Shown here in pieces: positions 16,680 to 26,102 of a stretch of DNA of 64,000 bases. The number at the start of each line of letters is the position of its first letter. The first letter of the stretch is position 1. The stretch spans positions 17,675 through 81,674 of the forward strand of contig DATBFX010000008.1 of assembly GCA_036558305.1 (NCBI GenBank), read 5' to 3'. The notes under the pieces were generated by a model. It saw nothing but the letters and a program-made list of their open reading frames with translations. It was not told where the DNA came from and searched no databases. This DNA comes from DATBFX01 sp036558305 (lineage in GTDB: Bacteria > Chloroflexota > Chloroflexia > Thermomicrobiales > UBA6265). The position numbers and the translations under genes are program-made.

Positions 16680-18101
16680 CTATCGGGGAACCGAAGCGAC
16701 CGGGGCGGTGACGGCACCGCCGACTGGGGGAGTTTCGGCGTCGGATCGGGCTGCCGTAGGCGCAGCGCGTTGGGGAGCAAGAAGGGGGACGGTCCCGACG
16801 AAGATCGCGCCGCCTTCGGGGCGATTTGCCGCCGTGAGGTCACCGCCGTGGGCCAGCAAGATGCGCCTGGCGACCGTCAGGCCCAGCCCGGCACCGCCGG
16901 TGCGGCGGTTGCGCGAGGTCTCGCCGCGGAAGAGCGGGGTAAAAAGGTGTGGCAGATCGTGCGGCGGGATACCGGGTCCGCTGTCGGCGACGGAGAAACG
17001 AACGCCGTCGGGGTCGGCGGCGCAACTCGCCACGACCCTGCCGCCATTCGGGGTGTGGCGAAACGCGTTGTCGAGGAGGTTTTCGATCGCGCGCGTCAGC
17101 AGGTGAGGGTCGCCGTCGATCAGGCACGGTTGAGTTGGGGCGTCGATCAAGACCGCGAGTTCCTTGGCTTCGGCACGCGGTCGGGCGGCCTCGACGAGCC
17201 GCCGCAGCAGGGCCGAAAGATCGAGCGGCTCGCGGCGGGGCGCCAGGTCCAGGTAATCGAGCCGGGTGAAGTCGAACAGGTCGCTGACCAGGCGTTCCAA
17301 CGCCGCGGTCTTGTCCTGGGCGACCGCGACGTAACGCGCCTGCTTCTCCGGGGTATCGGCCAGACCCTTCGCAAATCCTTCGAGGTAGCCGCGCAGGGAG
17401 AAGAGGGGCGTGCGGAGATCGTGGACGATGGCAGCGATGAAGAGGCGACGTTCTTGTTCCATCGTCGCTTGCTGCTGAAGGGAGGTCCGCAAGGCGTCGC
17501 TCATCGCGGCGAAGGCCGTGTTGACCTCGGCGACTTCGCGGACGCGCGACGAGGGGAGGGCGACGTCGAGGTCGCCGGCGGCGATTTGGCGGGCGGCATG
17601 ACTGGTGGCGGCAAGCGGCCCGACGACGGTGCGGCCGAAGAACCAGCCGACGCCGCCCAGCGTCAGCGCCAGTGTCGTCAAACCGACGAGGGGAACGATC
17701 CAGTTGTGGACCGCCGCGGGAGGACCGAAATCGGCGTCGGCGTAGACGTAGGCGGTCGCCGTCCGGGACGGATCGGCGTCGGCGATCTCGATGCGTCGCA
17801 CGATGCGGGTGCCGTGCTCGCCGGCAAGCGGGTCGGCGGTGCTGCGAAAAAGCTCCTGCCCATTTTCGCTCAAGACGAAGGCGAGGCCGTCGGCCGAGAG
17901 GTCGCGCGCCGTTGCGGCCTGCCAGGCGGGATCGTGCCAGCTCGCCGCGTCGTCGCGGAGGCGCCGGGCGGCCGCCTCGGTGGCGTCTTGCGGGGGTGAT
18001 CCCAGGAGGTGAAAGGCGACGGTGCCCGTGACGAGGAACGGGACGGCGAGCACAACCGCGAGCGCCAGCACCAACCACCGCCGCAAGGGAAGCACGCTCA
18101 T
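16680..18101 (-). CDS. Sensor histidine kinase of a two-component system
   Basis: The 473-residue protein has membrane helices at about 8-30 and 133-157 enclosing a periplasmic sensor of about 100 residues. HAMP covers about 155-208, a HisKA box has the phosphorylated His227 in VHDLRTPL, and the ATPase domain shows ENLLDNAFRHTPNGG, DSGPGI and GLGLT boxes. The start ATG overlaps the response regulator stop as ATGA, so the two are translationally coupled. The signal sensed is unknown. The genes are divergent from a small membrane protein at 19027. Confidence 0.92.
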   Translation of the reverse strand: MSVLPLRRWLVLALAVVLAVPFLVTGTVAFHLLGSPPQDATEAAARRLRDDAASWHDPAWQAATARDLSADGLAFVLSENGQELFRSTADPLAGEHGTRIVRRIEIADADPSRTATAYVYADADFGPPAAVHNWIVPLVGLTTLALTLGGVGWFFGRTVVGPLAATSHAARQIAAGDLDVALPSSRVREVAEVNTAFAAMSDALRTSLQQQATMEQERRLFIAAIVHDLRTPLFSLRGYLEGFAKGLADTPEKQARYVAVAQDKTAALERLVSDLFDFTRLDYLDLAPRREPLDLSALLRRLVEAARPRAEAKELAVLIDAPTQPCLIDGDPHLLTRAIENLLDNAFRHTPNGGRVVASCAADPDGVRFSVADSGPGIPPHDLPHLFTPLFRGETSRNRRTGGAGLGLTVARRILLAHGGDLTAANRPEGGAIFVGTVPLLAPQRAAPTAARSDAETPPVGGAVTAPVASVPR

Positions 18102-18844
18102 CGCCCCGGCTCCCCCTCGAAGCGATACCCGACGCCCCAGACCGTGACGATGTATTTGGGGTGGGCGGGGTCCTCCTCGATCTTCTCGCGCAGGCGTCCG
18201 ATGTGGACGGTGAGCGTGTGGCGGTCGCCGTAGGCACCCCAGAACCGCTCGTAGAGCTGCTCGCGGGTGAAGACCTGGCGCGGGTTCTCGGCGAAGAGGT
18301 GCAGCAACTCGAACTCGCGCGCGGTGAAGGGGACGGGTTCGCCATCGACCCGGACCTCGTGGGCGCGGACGTCGATGGCGAGACGGCCAAAGTCGAGGAC
18401 CGCCGGCGGCGGTTGGTCGCCGCGGCGGGTGCGGCGGAGCACGGCCTTGATCCGGGCGACGACTTCGCCGGGTGTGGCGGACTTGACGATGTAGTCGTCG
18501 GCGCCGAGGCCGAGACCGCGGATCTTGTCGCTGTCTTCCTGTTTGGCGCTGAGGAAAAGGACCGGCACGTCGCCCAGCTCGCGGATGCGGCGGACGACTT
18601 CGAAGCCGGATTGGCCGGGCATCATCACGTCGAGAAGGACGACGTCGATCTGATTGTGCCGCAGGAGGTCGAGGGCGGTTGGCCCGTCGAGGGCGGTCAT
18701 CACCGCGTAGTTCTCGGCCTCCAGGAAGTCCCGCATGAGGTCGACGATGTCTTCCTGGTCGTCGACGACCAGTACCGTTGTTTGGGAATCCACGACGTCT
18801 GCTGCCCCATGATTCGGCACCGGCACCGGTCCGACCCTTTGCAT
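18098..18844 (-). CDS. OmpR/PhoB-type response regulator
   Basis: The receiver domain shows the acidic pair in VLVVDDQED, the phosphoacceptor Asp in VVLLDVMMPG and the conserved Lys in GADDYIVK. The C-terminal winged helix (FTAREFELLHLFAENP, then LTVHIGRLREKIEEDP and VWGVGYRFE) is of the OmpR/PhoB class. The frame opens at ATG 18844 (248 residues), but a GTG at 18793 would give 231 residues and place the receiver at the normal distance from the N-terminus, so that start may be right. It is the partner of the kinase that follows with a 4-base overlap. Confidence 0.92.
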   Translation of the reverse strand: MQRVGPVPVPNHGAADVVDSQTTVLVVDDQEDIVDLMRDFLEAENYAVMTALDGPTALDLLRHNQIDVVLLDVMMPGQSGFEVVRRIRELGDVPVLFLSAKQEDSDKIRGLGLGADDYIVKSATPGEVVARIKAVLRRTRRGDQPPPAVLDFGRLAIDVRAHEVRVDGEPVPFTAREFELLHLFAENPRQVFTREQLYERFWGAYGDRHTLTVHIGRLREKIEEDPAHPKYIVTVWGVGYRFEGEPGR

Positions 18845-19026
18845 TATTGACCACGCGTTTCGTCATTTCCAGCCCCGAAGGACCGTCGGACAAAGCCGAA
18901 ACGCGCTGTTGAGGGATTGTTGAGAAATGCCGATACCGGGGTTTGATCTCGCGATCGGAGGATTGGTGGAGGCGACGGCAGGCGTCGCCACCGACCAGAC
19001 GACCGTCGAGCGAGGGAGGCGACGCG

Positions 19027-19461
19027 ATGACCGAAATCGGTGCCACATCCGCACCCGGCCTGAACCGGCCGGGTCTGTTGACGGCGATGAAGGTGGCGTC
19101 GTCGCTCTTCGCGGCGCTGGTCTTGCTGCAAGCGATCATCGCCGGGCGCGGCTGGTTCAAGGACTTCGACCTGATCAAGACCCACGGCCAGATCGGCAGT
19201 TTTGTGTTGTTGGTCGCGATCGTCCAGGCGGTTCTGGCATTCATGGTCTTCGGGTCGAGGAGCCGTCTGGCGCTCGTCGGCGCCGTTCTGGTGGTACTGA
19301 CGGCCATCCAGCTAAGTCTCGGCTACTCGAGCAGAGACAGTTCGACCGCGGCCTCGCTGCACATCCCGAACGGCGTCCTCATCTTCGGGATCGCGACGGC
19401 GTTTGCGTCGTCCGTTTTGCGGGTCGGCGGAGCGGCTGACGAACGAGCCGGTAGCCGGTAG
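19027..19461 (+). CDS. Four-helix integral membrane protein
   Basis: The 144-residue protein has hydrophobic segments at about 23-42, 62-82, 85-103 and 116-135, with a conserved-looking KTHGQIGS loop before the second. The pattern resembles small DUF6220-like or cytochrome-b-like four-helix proteins, but I cannot confirm a family. GGGAGG nine bases before the ATG at 19027 fixes the start; the upstream frame is non-coding. Its stop codon TAG lies inside a type B repeat arm, so the last residues (AGSR) are encoded by the repeat. It is divergent from the two-component system and could be one of its targets. Confidence 0.7.
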   Translation: MTEIGATSAPGLNRPGLLTAMKVASSLFAALVLLQAIIAGRGWFKDFDLIKTHGQIGSFVLLVAIVQAVLAFMVFGSRSRLALVGAVLVVLTAIQLSLGYSSRDSSTAASLHIPNGVLIFGIATAFASSVLRVGGAADERAGSR

Positions 19462-19468
19462 CCGATAG
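19448..19468. repeat. Type B repeat, single arm
   Basis: These 21 bases are identical to the left arm of the type B element at 10022-10042. The matching right arm is missing here. A GC-rich imperfect hairpin (GGGACG...CGTCCC type) follows at 19475-19497. The arm supplies the TAG stop (19459-19461) of the membrane protein gene. Confidence 0.8.
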
Positions 19469-19532
19469 TCACGAGGGACGCGGGGCCGCGTCGTCCCGCT
19501 TGGATGTTCTGAACGATCACAAGGAGTCAACG

Positions 19533-20414
19533 ATGAAATTGGGATTGCAACTCGTCGATTTTGCGGCGCCGGGAGGCACGAGGCAACTGGCGTGCGCATT
19601 GGCGGACACCGCGAAGATGGCCGAGGCCGTCGGTATCGAGACGATTGGGGTGGCCGACCACGTCTGGCAGCACCCGTTTATGGGCGGGGCGGAACGTGAG
19701 GAATTGGAGGCGTATTCGGTCCTGTCTTTTCTTGCCGCCCAGACCGATCGGATCGGGTTGCTGGCGCTGGCGACGCCGGCGACGTTCCGGGCACCGGGCC
19801 TCCTCGCGAAGACGGTGACGACGCTGGACGTGCTCTCGGGCGGCCGAGCGTGGCTCGGGATCGGTGCCGGACACTACGAGGACGAGGCGGCGGGGCTCGG
19901 TCTCTTCTTCCCGCCGGTGGCGGAGCGGTTCGAGTACCTGGAGGAGACGATCCGGTACTGCCTGCGGATGTGGGAGGGCGAGCGGGGCGACGAGCAACCC
20001 TTCGCCGGAGAGTACGTCCAGGCGAGGCGGTTGCTGAACTCGCCGCAGAGTCTGACGCGGCCGCATCCCCCGCTCCTGATCGCCGGCGACGGCGAGCGCA
20101 AGACGCTCCGGTTGGTCGCCCGGTACGGCGACGCCTGCAACCTCGCCCCGATGCCCGAGCTGCCGCACAAACTCGACGTTCTGCGGCGGCATTGCGAGGC
20201 GGAGGGGCGCGACTACGACGCGATCGAGAAGACGTGCTCCTGGATCTTCAACCTCGGCGAGAACGGCGAGAAAACCGGCGAACTCCTGGAGAAGCTCGAC
20301 TGGTTCGCCGGTCTCGGTATCCAGACGGTCTACGGCCGGGTCGAGCCGGCGTTCGATCTCGCCACGCTGGAGCGACTCGGGCGCGACGTCGTGCCGGCGA
20401 TCGCCGCACTCTGA
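19533..20414 (+). CDS. LLM class F420-dependent oxidoreductase
   Basis: The 293-residue luciferase-like monooxygenase family protein has the expected TIM-barrel landmarks: MKLGLQL start, GVADHVW, LSGGRAWLGIGAGH and a late RYGDACNL. This subgroup usually binds coenzyme F420 rather than FMN and oxidises or reduces small alcohols or imines. AAGGAG eight bases before ATG 19533 fixes the start over an upstream TTG. It lies 12 bases ahead of the ABC exporter ATPase, so cotranscription is likely, though no functional link is evident. Confidence 0.9.
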   Translation: MKLGLQLVDFAAPGGTRQLACALADTAKMAEAVGIETIGVADHVWQHPFMGGAEREELEAYSVLSFLAAQTDRIGLLALATPATFRAPGLLAKTVTTLDVLSGGRAWLGIGAGHYEDEAAGLGLFFPPVAERFEYLEETIRYCLRMWEGERGDEQPFAGEYVQARRLLNSPQSLTRPHPPLLIAGDGERKTLRLVARYGDACNLAPMPELPHKLDVLRRHCEAEGRDYDAIEKTCSWIFNLGENGEKTGELLEKLDWFAGLGIQTVYGRVEPAFDLATLERLGRDVVPAIAAL

Positions 20415-20426
20415 AAGAGACACGAG

Positions 20427-21377
20427 ATGCAAACCTTGACCATGGACACACCCGTGCCATCGCCGGCATCGGCCGACTTCGCGATCGTCACGCGCGATCT
20501 GACCAAGCGGTACGGTGATCGCATCGTCGCGGTCGATCGGCTCACGCTGCGCGTACGTCGGGGCGAAATCTACGGTTTTGTCGGTCCGAACGGTGCGGGG
20601 AAAACGACGACGCTGCGGATGCTGGTCGGGCTGATCCGGCCGACCTCGGGCGAGGTGACGGTCCTGGGCGCCGCACCCGGGACACCGGACGAACTGGGCA
20701 GGACCGGATCGATGATCGAGACACCGGCCTTCTACCCGTTCCTCTCGGGTCGAGACAACCTGCGCGTCCTGGCCCGCTATGCCGGCATTGAGGAAGACCG
20801 GATCGCGCCGGTGTTGGAGGAGGTCGATCTGGCGGGGCGGGCCGGAGACAAGTTCTCGACCTATTCGCTCGGGATGAAGCAGCGGTTGGGCGTGGCCGCG
20901 GCATTGCTCAAGGACCCGGAACTGCTGATCCTCGACGAGCCGACGAACGGGCTCGATCCCGGCGGGATGGCGGAGATGCGTGCGCTGATCCGCGGTCTGA
21001 GCCGGGGTGGCCGGACGGTTCTCCTCTCCAGCCACCTGATGAACGAAGTCGAGCAGATTTGCGACCGTGTCGGCGTCATTCGCGGCGGCCGGCTCGTCGC
21101 CGAGGGGACGGTCGACCAGTTGCGGGCGCGGGAGACGCTCCGCATCCGTGCCGCGCCGCTCGACGAGGCGCAGCGCGTCGTCGCGTCGATCAACGGCGTC
21201 GAGCGGGTCGACGTCGTCGACGGCGCGTTGCGGATCGCGACCGACCCGGCCCGCGCTCCCGCGATCAACCGTGCCCTCGTCGGCGCTGGGTTGGCCGTCT
21301 GCGAGCTGGTCGCGGAACGGGCCTCGCTCGAAGACGTTTTCCTGGAACTGACCCAGGACGAAAGGAGCCACCAGTGA
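20427..21377 (+). CDS. ABC exporter ATPase (ABC-2/DrrA type)
   Basis: The 316-residue protein has Walker A GPNGAGKTTT, the signature region YSLGMKQRLGVA, Walker B LLILDEPTNGLDP and the switch His in SSHLMNE. The C-terminal 90 residues are the accessory domain of DrrA/CcmA-like exporters. The start is the ATG just after the LLM gene. Its stop overlaps the first codon of the permease (GTGA), which is standard for ATPase-permease pairs. Because that permease is interrupted by a stop codon, this ATPase may lack a full-length partner. Confidence 0.92.
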   Translation: MQTLTMDTPVPSPASADFAIVTRDLTKRYGDRIVAVDRLTLRVRRGEIYGFVGPNGAGKTTTLRMLVGLIRPTSGEVTVLGAAPGTPDELGRTGSMIETPAFYPFLSGRDNLRVLARYAGIEEDRIAPVLEEVDLAGRAGDKFSTYSLGMKQRLGVAAALLKDPELLILDEPTNGLDPGGMAEMRALIRGLSRGGRTVLLSSHLMNEVEQICDRVGVIRGGRLVAEGTVDQLRARETLRIRAAPLDEAQRVVASINGVERVDVVDGALRIATDPARAPAINRALVGAGLAVCELVAERASLEDVFLELTQDERSHQ

Positions 21378-22207
21378 TCGGCAGTCTTTCCGCCGAACTC
21401 TTGATCCTGCGAAAGCGAACCGCGACCTGGGTCCTGCTCGCGATCTAGGTGACGCTCGCCACGATGTTCGCCGACGTCGTCCCTTACCTTCGCTACCACA
21501 ACGCGCTCGGCACGGGCCGGCCGCAATCGCTGACGCCGCTCCTGCCGGAGGGTCTGGTCGGCAACTTGACCGGCGGTTTCCCGTTCTTTGGCGGGGCGAT
21601 CGTCCTCATCCTCGGCGTGCTCACGCTCGGCAGCGATTACGGTTGGGGGACGCTGAAAACGCTCTTTACCCAGCGGCCGGGCCGGCTGCACGTCTTCGCC
21701 GCCAAACTGCTGGCGCTGGCGATCGCGCTGGTTCCGTTCGTCCTGCTCGTCTTCGTCATCGGCGGGGTCGCCAGCTATCTCGTCGCACAGCGAGAAAACG
21801 CGGCGGTTGATTGGCCGTCCCTCTCGCTCGTGATCCGGGGGTTCGCGGCCAGCTGGTTCCTCCTCGCCGTTTGGGCGGCGCTCGGCGTGCTCCTCGCCGT
21901 GGTGACGCGCGGTACCGCGCTGGCGATCGGGATCGGGATCCTCTGGGCACTCGTCGTCGAAGGTCTGGTCAGCGCCCTGTTCGACGAGACGAGTCTGCTC
22001 CGTCCGCTGATCAAACTCTTCCTGCGCGCCAACGGCTATTCGTTGGTACAGGGCCTCGGCGGTGCGCTCGACGCCTCGGACAACGGTCCCGGTTCGTTTT
22101 CCGGTCCTTTTGTCGACGGGGCGCAGGCCGCGCTGGTGCTCGGCGCCTACCTGATCGGGTTCGTCGCGTTATCCGCGTCGATCCTGCGGCGGCGCGACGT
22201 TGCCTGA
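21374..22207 (+). pseudogene. ABC-2 permease interrupted by an in-frame TAG
   Basis: Reading from the GTG at 21374, which overlaps the ATPase stop, gives a normal permease start (IGSLSAELLILRKRTATWVLLAI). Codon 25 at 21446-21448 is TAG. The frame then continues for 252 residues with about six membrane helices (PYLRYHN, TLGSDYGWGTLKTLFTQRPGR) to 22207. Related permeases usually have Trp at this place in the first helix, so a single TGG-to-TAG change is the simplest explanation. A GTG directly after the stop could restart translation, giving a protein without its N-terminus. Sequencing error, true inactivation and readthrough cannot be separated here. Confidence 0.75.
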
Positions 22208-22341
22208 TGAGGGAACGGGCGGTGACCGATGGCATGCGCTCTGCTTGTCGAAAGGCAACGTGCTCGACCGATGGGCCGCGGTTTGGCGACTCGCTGCCGG
22301 TACGGCCACCGTCCCGAACGAGCAACGCCAGGAGGGGAACG

Positions 22342-22629
22342 ATGCTCTTCTCTTGCCAGTTCACCTGGTTTCCAGGTACGACGCGAGAAGCGGTCGCGCG
22401 GCGGGTGGTGCAGCAGCACGACGCCGGGCTGAACCATCCGGAGCGGATCAAGGGTTGGTACAACCTGGCCGGCGGCGGGGCCGGATTCCTCCTCGTCGAC
22501 TACGACGATCCACGCGAGTTGTCCGCCTTTCTGCAACCGTACATGGACCTGATGAGCTGGGACGTCCGCGCCGTGACGCAGAACGATTATGCCGCGCGCA
22601 TCGAGGAGCTACGGCGGGTCGGCAAGTAG
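22342..22629 (+). CDS. DUF3303 family small protein (first copy)
   Basis: The 95-residue protein resembles DUF3303 domains: a ferredoxin-like fold opening with MLFSCQFTWFPGTTREAV, a central GWYNLAGGGAGFLLVDY and an MDLMSWDVRAV end. GGAGGGGAACG before the ATG is a strong ribosome site. The family has no assigned function; some members resemble dimeric stress-response barrels. A second copy lies at 41088-41384. It is followed 45 bases later by a YHS-domain gene. Confidence 0.8.
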   Translation: MLFSCQFTWFPGTTREAVARRVVQQHDAGLNHPERIKGWYNLAGGGAGFLLVDYDDPRELSAFLQPYMDLMSWDVRAVTQNDYAARIEELRRVGK

Positions 22630-22674
22630 CGGGCAGTGGTTGCTGCCACGACCCCAACGGATAGGAGGGACGCG

Positions 22675-22830
22675 ATGGCGACGATGACCGATCCGGTGTG
22701 CGGGATGCAAGTCGACAGCAGCCAGGCGCCGGCGCAGAGCCAGTACCAGGGGCAGATCTACTACTTCTGCTCGGTCGAATGCAAGCAGAAGTTCGAGGCG
22801 AATCCGAAGAAGTTCGTCAAGGCGGCCTGA
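22675..22830 (+). CDS. YHS-domain protein
   Basis: This is a 51-residue single YHS domain: DPVCGMQVD at the start, then YYFCSVECKQKF, giving the usual Cys, Cys, Cys metal-binding set. YHS domains bind heavy metals such as copper and often accompany P-type ATPases, but none is nearby. AGGAGGGACGCG before the ATG gives a clear start. The 264 bases that follow hold only an imperfect hairpin near 22968-22990. Confidence 0.88.
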   Translation: MATMTDPVCGMQVDSSQAPAQSQYQGQIYYFCSVECKQKFEANPKKFVKAA

Positions 22831-23094
22831 GCGTCGCCACACGAACCCATACGACGGGAAGGGGTCCTTCACGCCGCGGAGGATCCCTGCGCCATGTCCA
22901 AAATCGGTGGGCGAATCGGATCCTTTGGGCTTCGGCGGGTGATCGGTTTCGGGGCGGCGCCGGGACATTGGTCCCCGGCTCGGGGCGGGTACTTCGGGCT
23001 ATTCGTTCGACGCGCGGTCCTCCCTACTATTGGGGCAGAAGGGTTACCGACGCGTAGCCCGCTCGCGTCATGACCGCGTGCTGCCGAGAGGACG

Positions 23095-24858
23095 ATGACG
23101 CCCCGCCGAATCCGGACGTTGCCGGCTCAACCGGCTCGGGTCAGGTCGCGCGCCGCGCGGGCGCTGCTCGCCGCCGATGCGGCCCGTTCGCTCGTGGCGA
23201 ACGGACCCGACGGGTTGCTCGTCCTCACCGAAGAGGGTGCGGTCGCCTTCGCGAATCGGTCGGCCGGGGCGCTGGTCGGTCGCGTCGGTGAACCGCTGAT
23301 TGGGCAACGCATCGACGACCTCCTGCCACCGGCGGCGCGGGGTACGTGGCGATCGCGGCCGACCGCCGGAGACCGCGAGATCGATCCCGTGGTGCCGCCG
23401 ACGATCCGTGTTCCGCTGCCGGGCGGCGGCGAACGGATCGTCGAGGCGGTGACGGAGGACCGCACCGGCGACGCCGCCATCCAGGGCATGGTCGTCCATC
23501 TGCGGGACGCCACGGCGCGGACGGGCCGGGTCGCCAAACTGGCAACACTGGCGTACCTGGACTCGGTGACTCGCCTCCCCAACCGGACGCGTTTCCTCGA
23601 TCTGACGGCGCGGGCACTCTTCGAAGCGGCGAAGGTCAAGAGCACCGTTGCCGTCTTGATGGTCGACCTCGACCGATTCAAGCAGGTCAACGACGCGCTG
23701 GGGCATGCGGCCGGCGACCGGTTGCTAGCGGAGGTCGGCAAGCGTCTGCGCGGTGCACTGCGGTCGCAAGACGTCGTCGGCCGCCTCGGCGGGGACGAAT
23801 TCGCGTGCCTGCTGGTCGGGCCGACGAGTCTGCGCGATGCGGTCACGCTGGCCGAGCGGATGATGACGGCGCTCTCGGCGCCGATCGAGATCGGCGGGCA
23901 CCCGGTGGCGCCGGGCGCGAGCGTCGGGGTCGCCTGCCTGCCGGCGGTGGGAAGCAGCGTCGACGACATCCTGGCCGCGGCCGATGCCGCACTCTACGAG
24001 GCCAAGCGACGGGGGCGCGGTCGCGTCGCCTGTTTCGAAGAGCGGTTGGAGCGCGATGTCCACGCCCGGGCGGTGCTGGAAGGTGAGCTGCGGCGGGGGA
24101 TCGTCGCCGAGGAATTCGTGCTGGAGTTCCAGCCGCTCGTCCACCTCACCACCGGGAATGTCAGCCAGGCAGAGGCGCTCGTCCGGTGGGAGCACCCGTC
24201 GCGCGGTCTGTTGCGACCCGACGCCTTCGTCCCCCTGGCGGAGGAAGCCGGTCTGGTGCTGCCGTTGGGACGGTGGGTGTTGCACGAGGCGTGCCGGCAA
24301 GCCGCATCGTGGTGCGGTGCCGGCAGTCGTTCGGGTGCGGCGGTCAGCGTGAACGTCTCGAGTGTCCAACTGCGCGATCCGGGGCTGGTCCGTGAGGTGA
24401 TCGGGGCGCTGCACGGCAGCGGGCTGCACCCGCGGCAGTTGACGCTGGAACTGACCGAGAGTACGGCACTCGACGACCTCGACGGGACGATCGCGGCGAT
24501 GCAGCGATTGCAGGTGCTGGGTGTGCGGTTTGCGCTCGACGACTTCGGCACCGGTCACTCGTCGCTCGGGTATCTGCACCGGTTGCCGGTCGACGAAGTC
24601 AAGATCGACCGCTCGTTCGTGGCGAGCCTGGCGACGAACCGGGTGGCATCCGCCGTCGTGCAGGCGGTGGTGACGGTGGCAACCGCGGTCGGCGTGGGCG
24701 TGGTCGCCGAGGGGATCGAATCGCTCGGTCAGTTGCGGGCGGTGCGGGACCTCGGGTGCGACGTCGGTCAGGGGTACTACCTCGGACGCCCGCGCGACAC
24801 GACGGGCTTTCTCCAGTTCCTCGGCGCGGACGGGATGGCGGCGCTATGCCGAATCTGA
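23095..24858 (+). CDS. PAS-GGDEF-EAL cyclic-di-GMP turnover protein
   Basis: This 587-residue cytoplasmic protein has an N-terminal PAS-like sensor (about 30-140). Its diguanylate cyclase domain contains an intact GGDEF at 232-236 and an inhibitory I-site RSQD at 223-226. The phosphodiesterase domain contains an intact EAL at 360-362, DDFGTG at 482-487 and KIDRSF near 504. Both catalytic motifs are intact, so it may make and degrade c-di-GMP, with one activity dominating in vivo. There is no membrane segment. It overlaps the convergent phosphofructokinase gene by 15 bases at the stops. Confidence 0.93.
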   Translation: MTPRRIRTLPAQPARVRSRAARALLAADAARSLVANGPDGLLVLTEEGAVAFANRSAGALVGRVGEPLIGQRIDDLLPPAARGTWRSRPTAGDREIDPVVPPTIRVPLPGGGERIVEAVTEDRTGDAAIQGMVVHLRDATARTGRVAKLATLAYLDSVTRLPNRTRFLDLTARALFEAAKVKSTVAVLMVDLDRFKQVNDALGHAAGDRLLAEVGKRLRGALRSQDVVGRLGGDEFACLLVGPTSLRDAVTLAERMMTALSAPIEIGGHPVAPGASVGVACLPAVGSSVDDILAAADAALYEAKRRGRGRVACFEERLERDVHARAVLEGELRRGIVAEEFVLEFQPLVHLTTGNVSQAEALVRWEHPSRGLLRPDAFVPLAEEAGLVLPLGRWVLHEACRQAASWCGAGSRSGAAVSVNVSSVQLRDPGLVREVIGALHGSGLHPRQLTLELTESTALDDLDGTIAAMQRLQVLGVRFALDDFGTGHSSLGYLHRLPVDEVKIDRSFVASLATNRVASAVVQAVVTVATAVGVGVVAEGIESLGQLRAVRDLGCDVGQGYYLGRPRDTTGFLQFLGADGMAALCRI

Positions 24859-26049
24859 CGCGAGTCGTCCATACACCGGGAACGGATCAGGTCCGAGCAG
24901 CGGCAGCGCGTAGTCGCGGAAGGCGTCCGTGATTGAGCGTCCGTCCTCGCCGATGAACGCGGCGGGAAACGGTCGGATGCGATTCGCGACCCGGTCGAGC
25001 GGCACGGAGCCGATCTCGCAGCGGTATGGAGAATCCCCGATGCGGACGAGCGTGGTCATGACGTCGGAGATGCCGCGTGCCGCGAGATCGGCGGCGGCAC
25101 GACCCGCACGCTCGGCTTCGTCGAGGTCGCATGGGGAGGCGAGGGCGATCGCCATCCGGGCGGCGGTGCCGGGGCGCTCGAAGCGGGCGCGGAGACCGAG
25201 CCGCCCGGTGACGAGACGGGTCAGGGTGACCGCGGGTTGGGTGTGGTACGGGTGACCGAAGGGGTCGACGTAGTCCGGTTCGTCGCCGCCCAGATGGCGG
25301 CCGGCGGCGTCGCGCAGGGTCTCGGGGACGACGGCAACGGTCCAACCGCGCGCCCGAACCTGCGCCGCGATCTCCGCGAGGATGGCATCGGCGTCGAGCG
25401 GCGGGCGCTCCGGAAGATAGAGGAGCGGCAGGAGATCGCGTTCGTCCGCGGCGAAGCCGAGCGCGCAGGCGGCGGGGACCCACCCGGCGTCGCGGCCCAT
25501 CACGTCGACGAATTTGACCGGGTAGAGCTGGGGCGAGGCGAGGGTGTCGTAGGTCGCATCGCGGACGGCGTGGGCCAGGAAGCGGGCAAGCGACGGGTAG
25601 CCGGGGCAGTGGTCGGTTTCCGGCAGGTCGTTGTCGATCGTCTTCGGGACGGCGACGACCGCGAGCTCGTATCCAGCGGAAACGGCAGATTGGTGGAGGC
25701 GGTGCGCGGTATCGGCGGAATCGTTGCCGCCGATGTAGACCAACGCGCGCACCGAGTGGCGGCGCAAGAGGTCGAGCGCGAGGTCGAGTTCCTCTTCGCG
25801 GAGTTTGCGGCGACCGGTGCCGAGCGCGGCGGACGGTGTGCGGCGAAGGCGATCGAGGAGCTCACGCGGTTGGGATCCAAGATCGATGAATCGCTCGGTG
25901 AGGAGACCGTCGATCCCATTGCGCATCCCGCGCACGCGCCCGAATCGCCCCGAGGCGAGGGCACCGTCGACGACACCGACCAAGCTCGCGTTGATGACGG
26001 CCGTCGCACCGCCGGATTGGCCGACGAGAAGGGTGTTCGGTGCGGGCAT
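24844..26049 (-). CDS. 6-phosphofructokinase family, probably PPi-dependent
   Basis: The 401-residue protein has GGNDS at 107-111, PKTIDND at 135-141 and MGRDAGW at 184-190. In this superfamily Asp at the second position after GG, together with Lys in PKTIDND, marks pyrophosphate-dependent enzymes, whereas ATP enzymes have Gly there. The Asn at 109 instead of Asp is typical of a divergent PPi-type clade. The reaction would be reversible phosphorylation of fructose 6-phosphate in the cytosol. The ATG at 26049 has AGGA eight bases upstream; the open frame upstream is repeat-derived. It stands alone, convergent with the GGDEF-EAL gene. Confidence 0.88.
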   Translation of the reverse strand: MPAPNTLLVGQSGGATAVINASLVGVVDGALASGRFGRVRGMRNGIDGLLTERFIDLGSQPRELLDRLRRTPSAALGTGRRKLREEELDLALDLLRRHSVRALVYIGGNDSADTAHRLHQSAVSAGYELAVVAVPKTIDNDLPETDHCPGYPSLARFLAHAVRDATYDTLASPQLYPVKFVDVMGRDAGWVPAACALGFAADERDLLPLLYLPERPPLDADAILAEIAAQVRARGWTVAVVPETLRDAAGRHLGGDEPDYVDPFGHPYHTQPAVTLTRLVTGRLGLRARFERPGTAARMAIALASPCDLDEAERAGRAAADLAARGISDVMTTLVRIGDSPYRCEIGSVPLDRVANRIRPFPAAFIGEDGRSITDAFRDYALPLLGPDPFPVYGRLASDSA

Positions 26050-26102
26050 CGGTTGGTCCTGAATCGATCGCGTGTCCAAAATCCTGGCGTCACGAGGGCA
26101 TT

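Noticed and set aside
21446..21448. TAG in the permease read as pyrrolysine or selenocysteine-type recoding
   Set aside because: No pyl genes or SECIS-like element is visible, and the position is a Trp in relatives, so mutation or sequence error is simpler.
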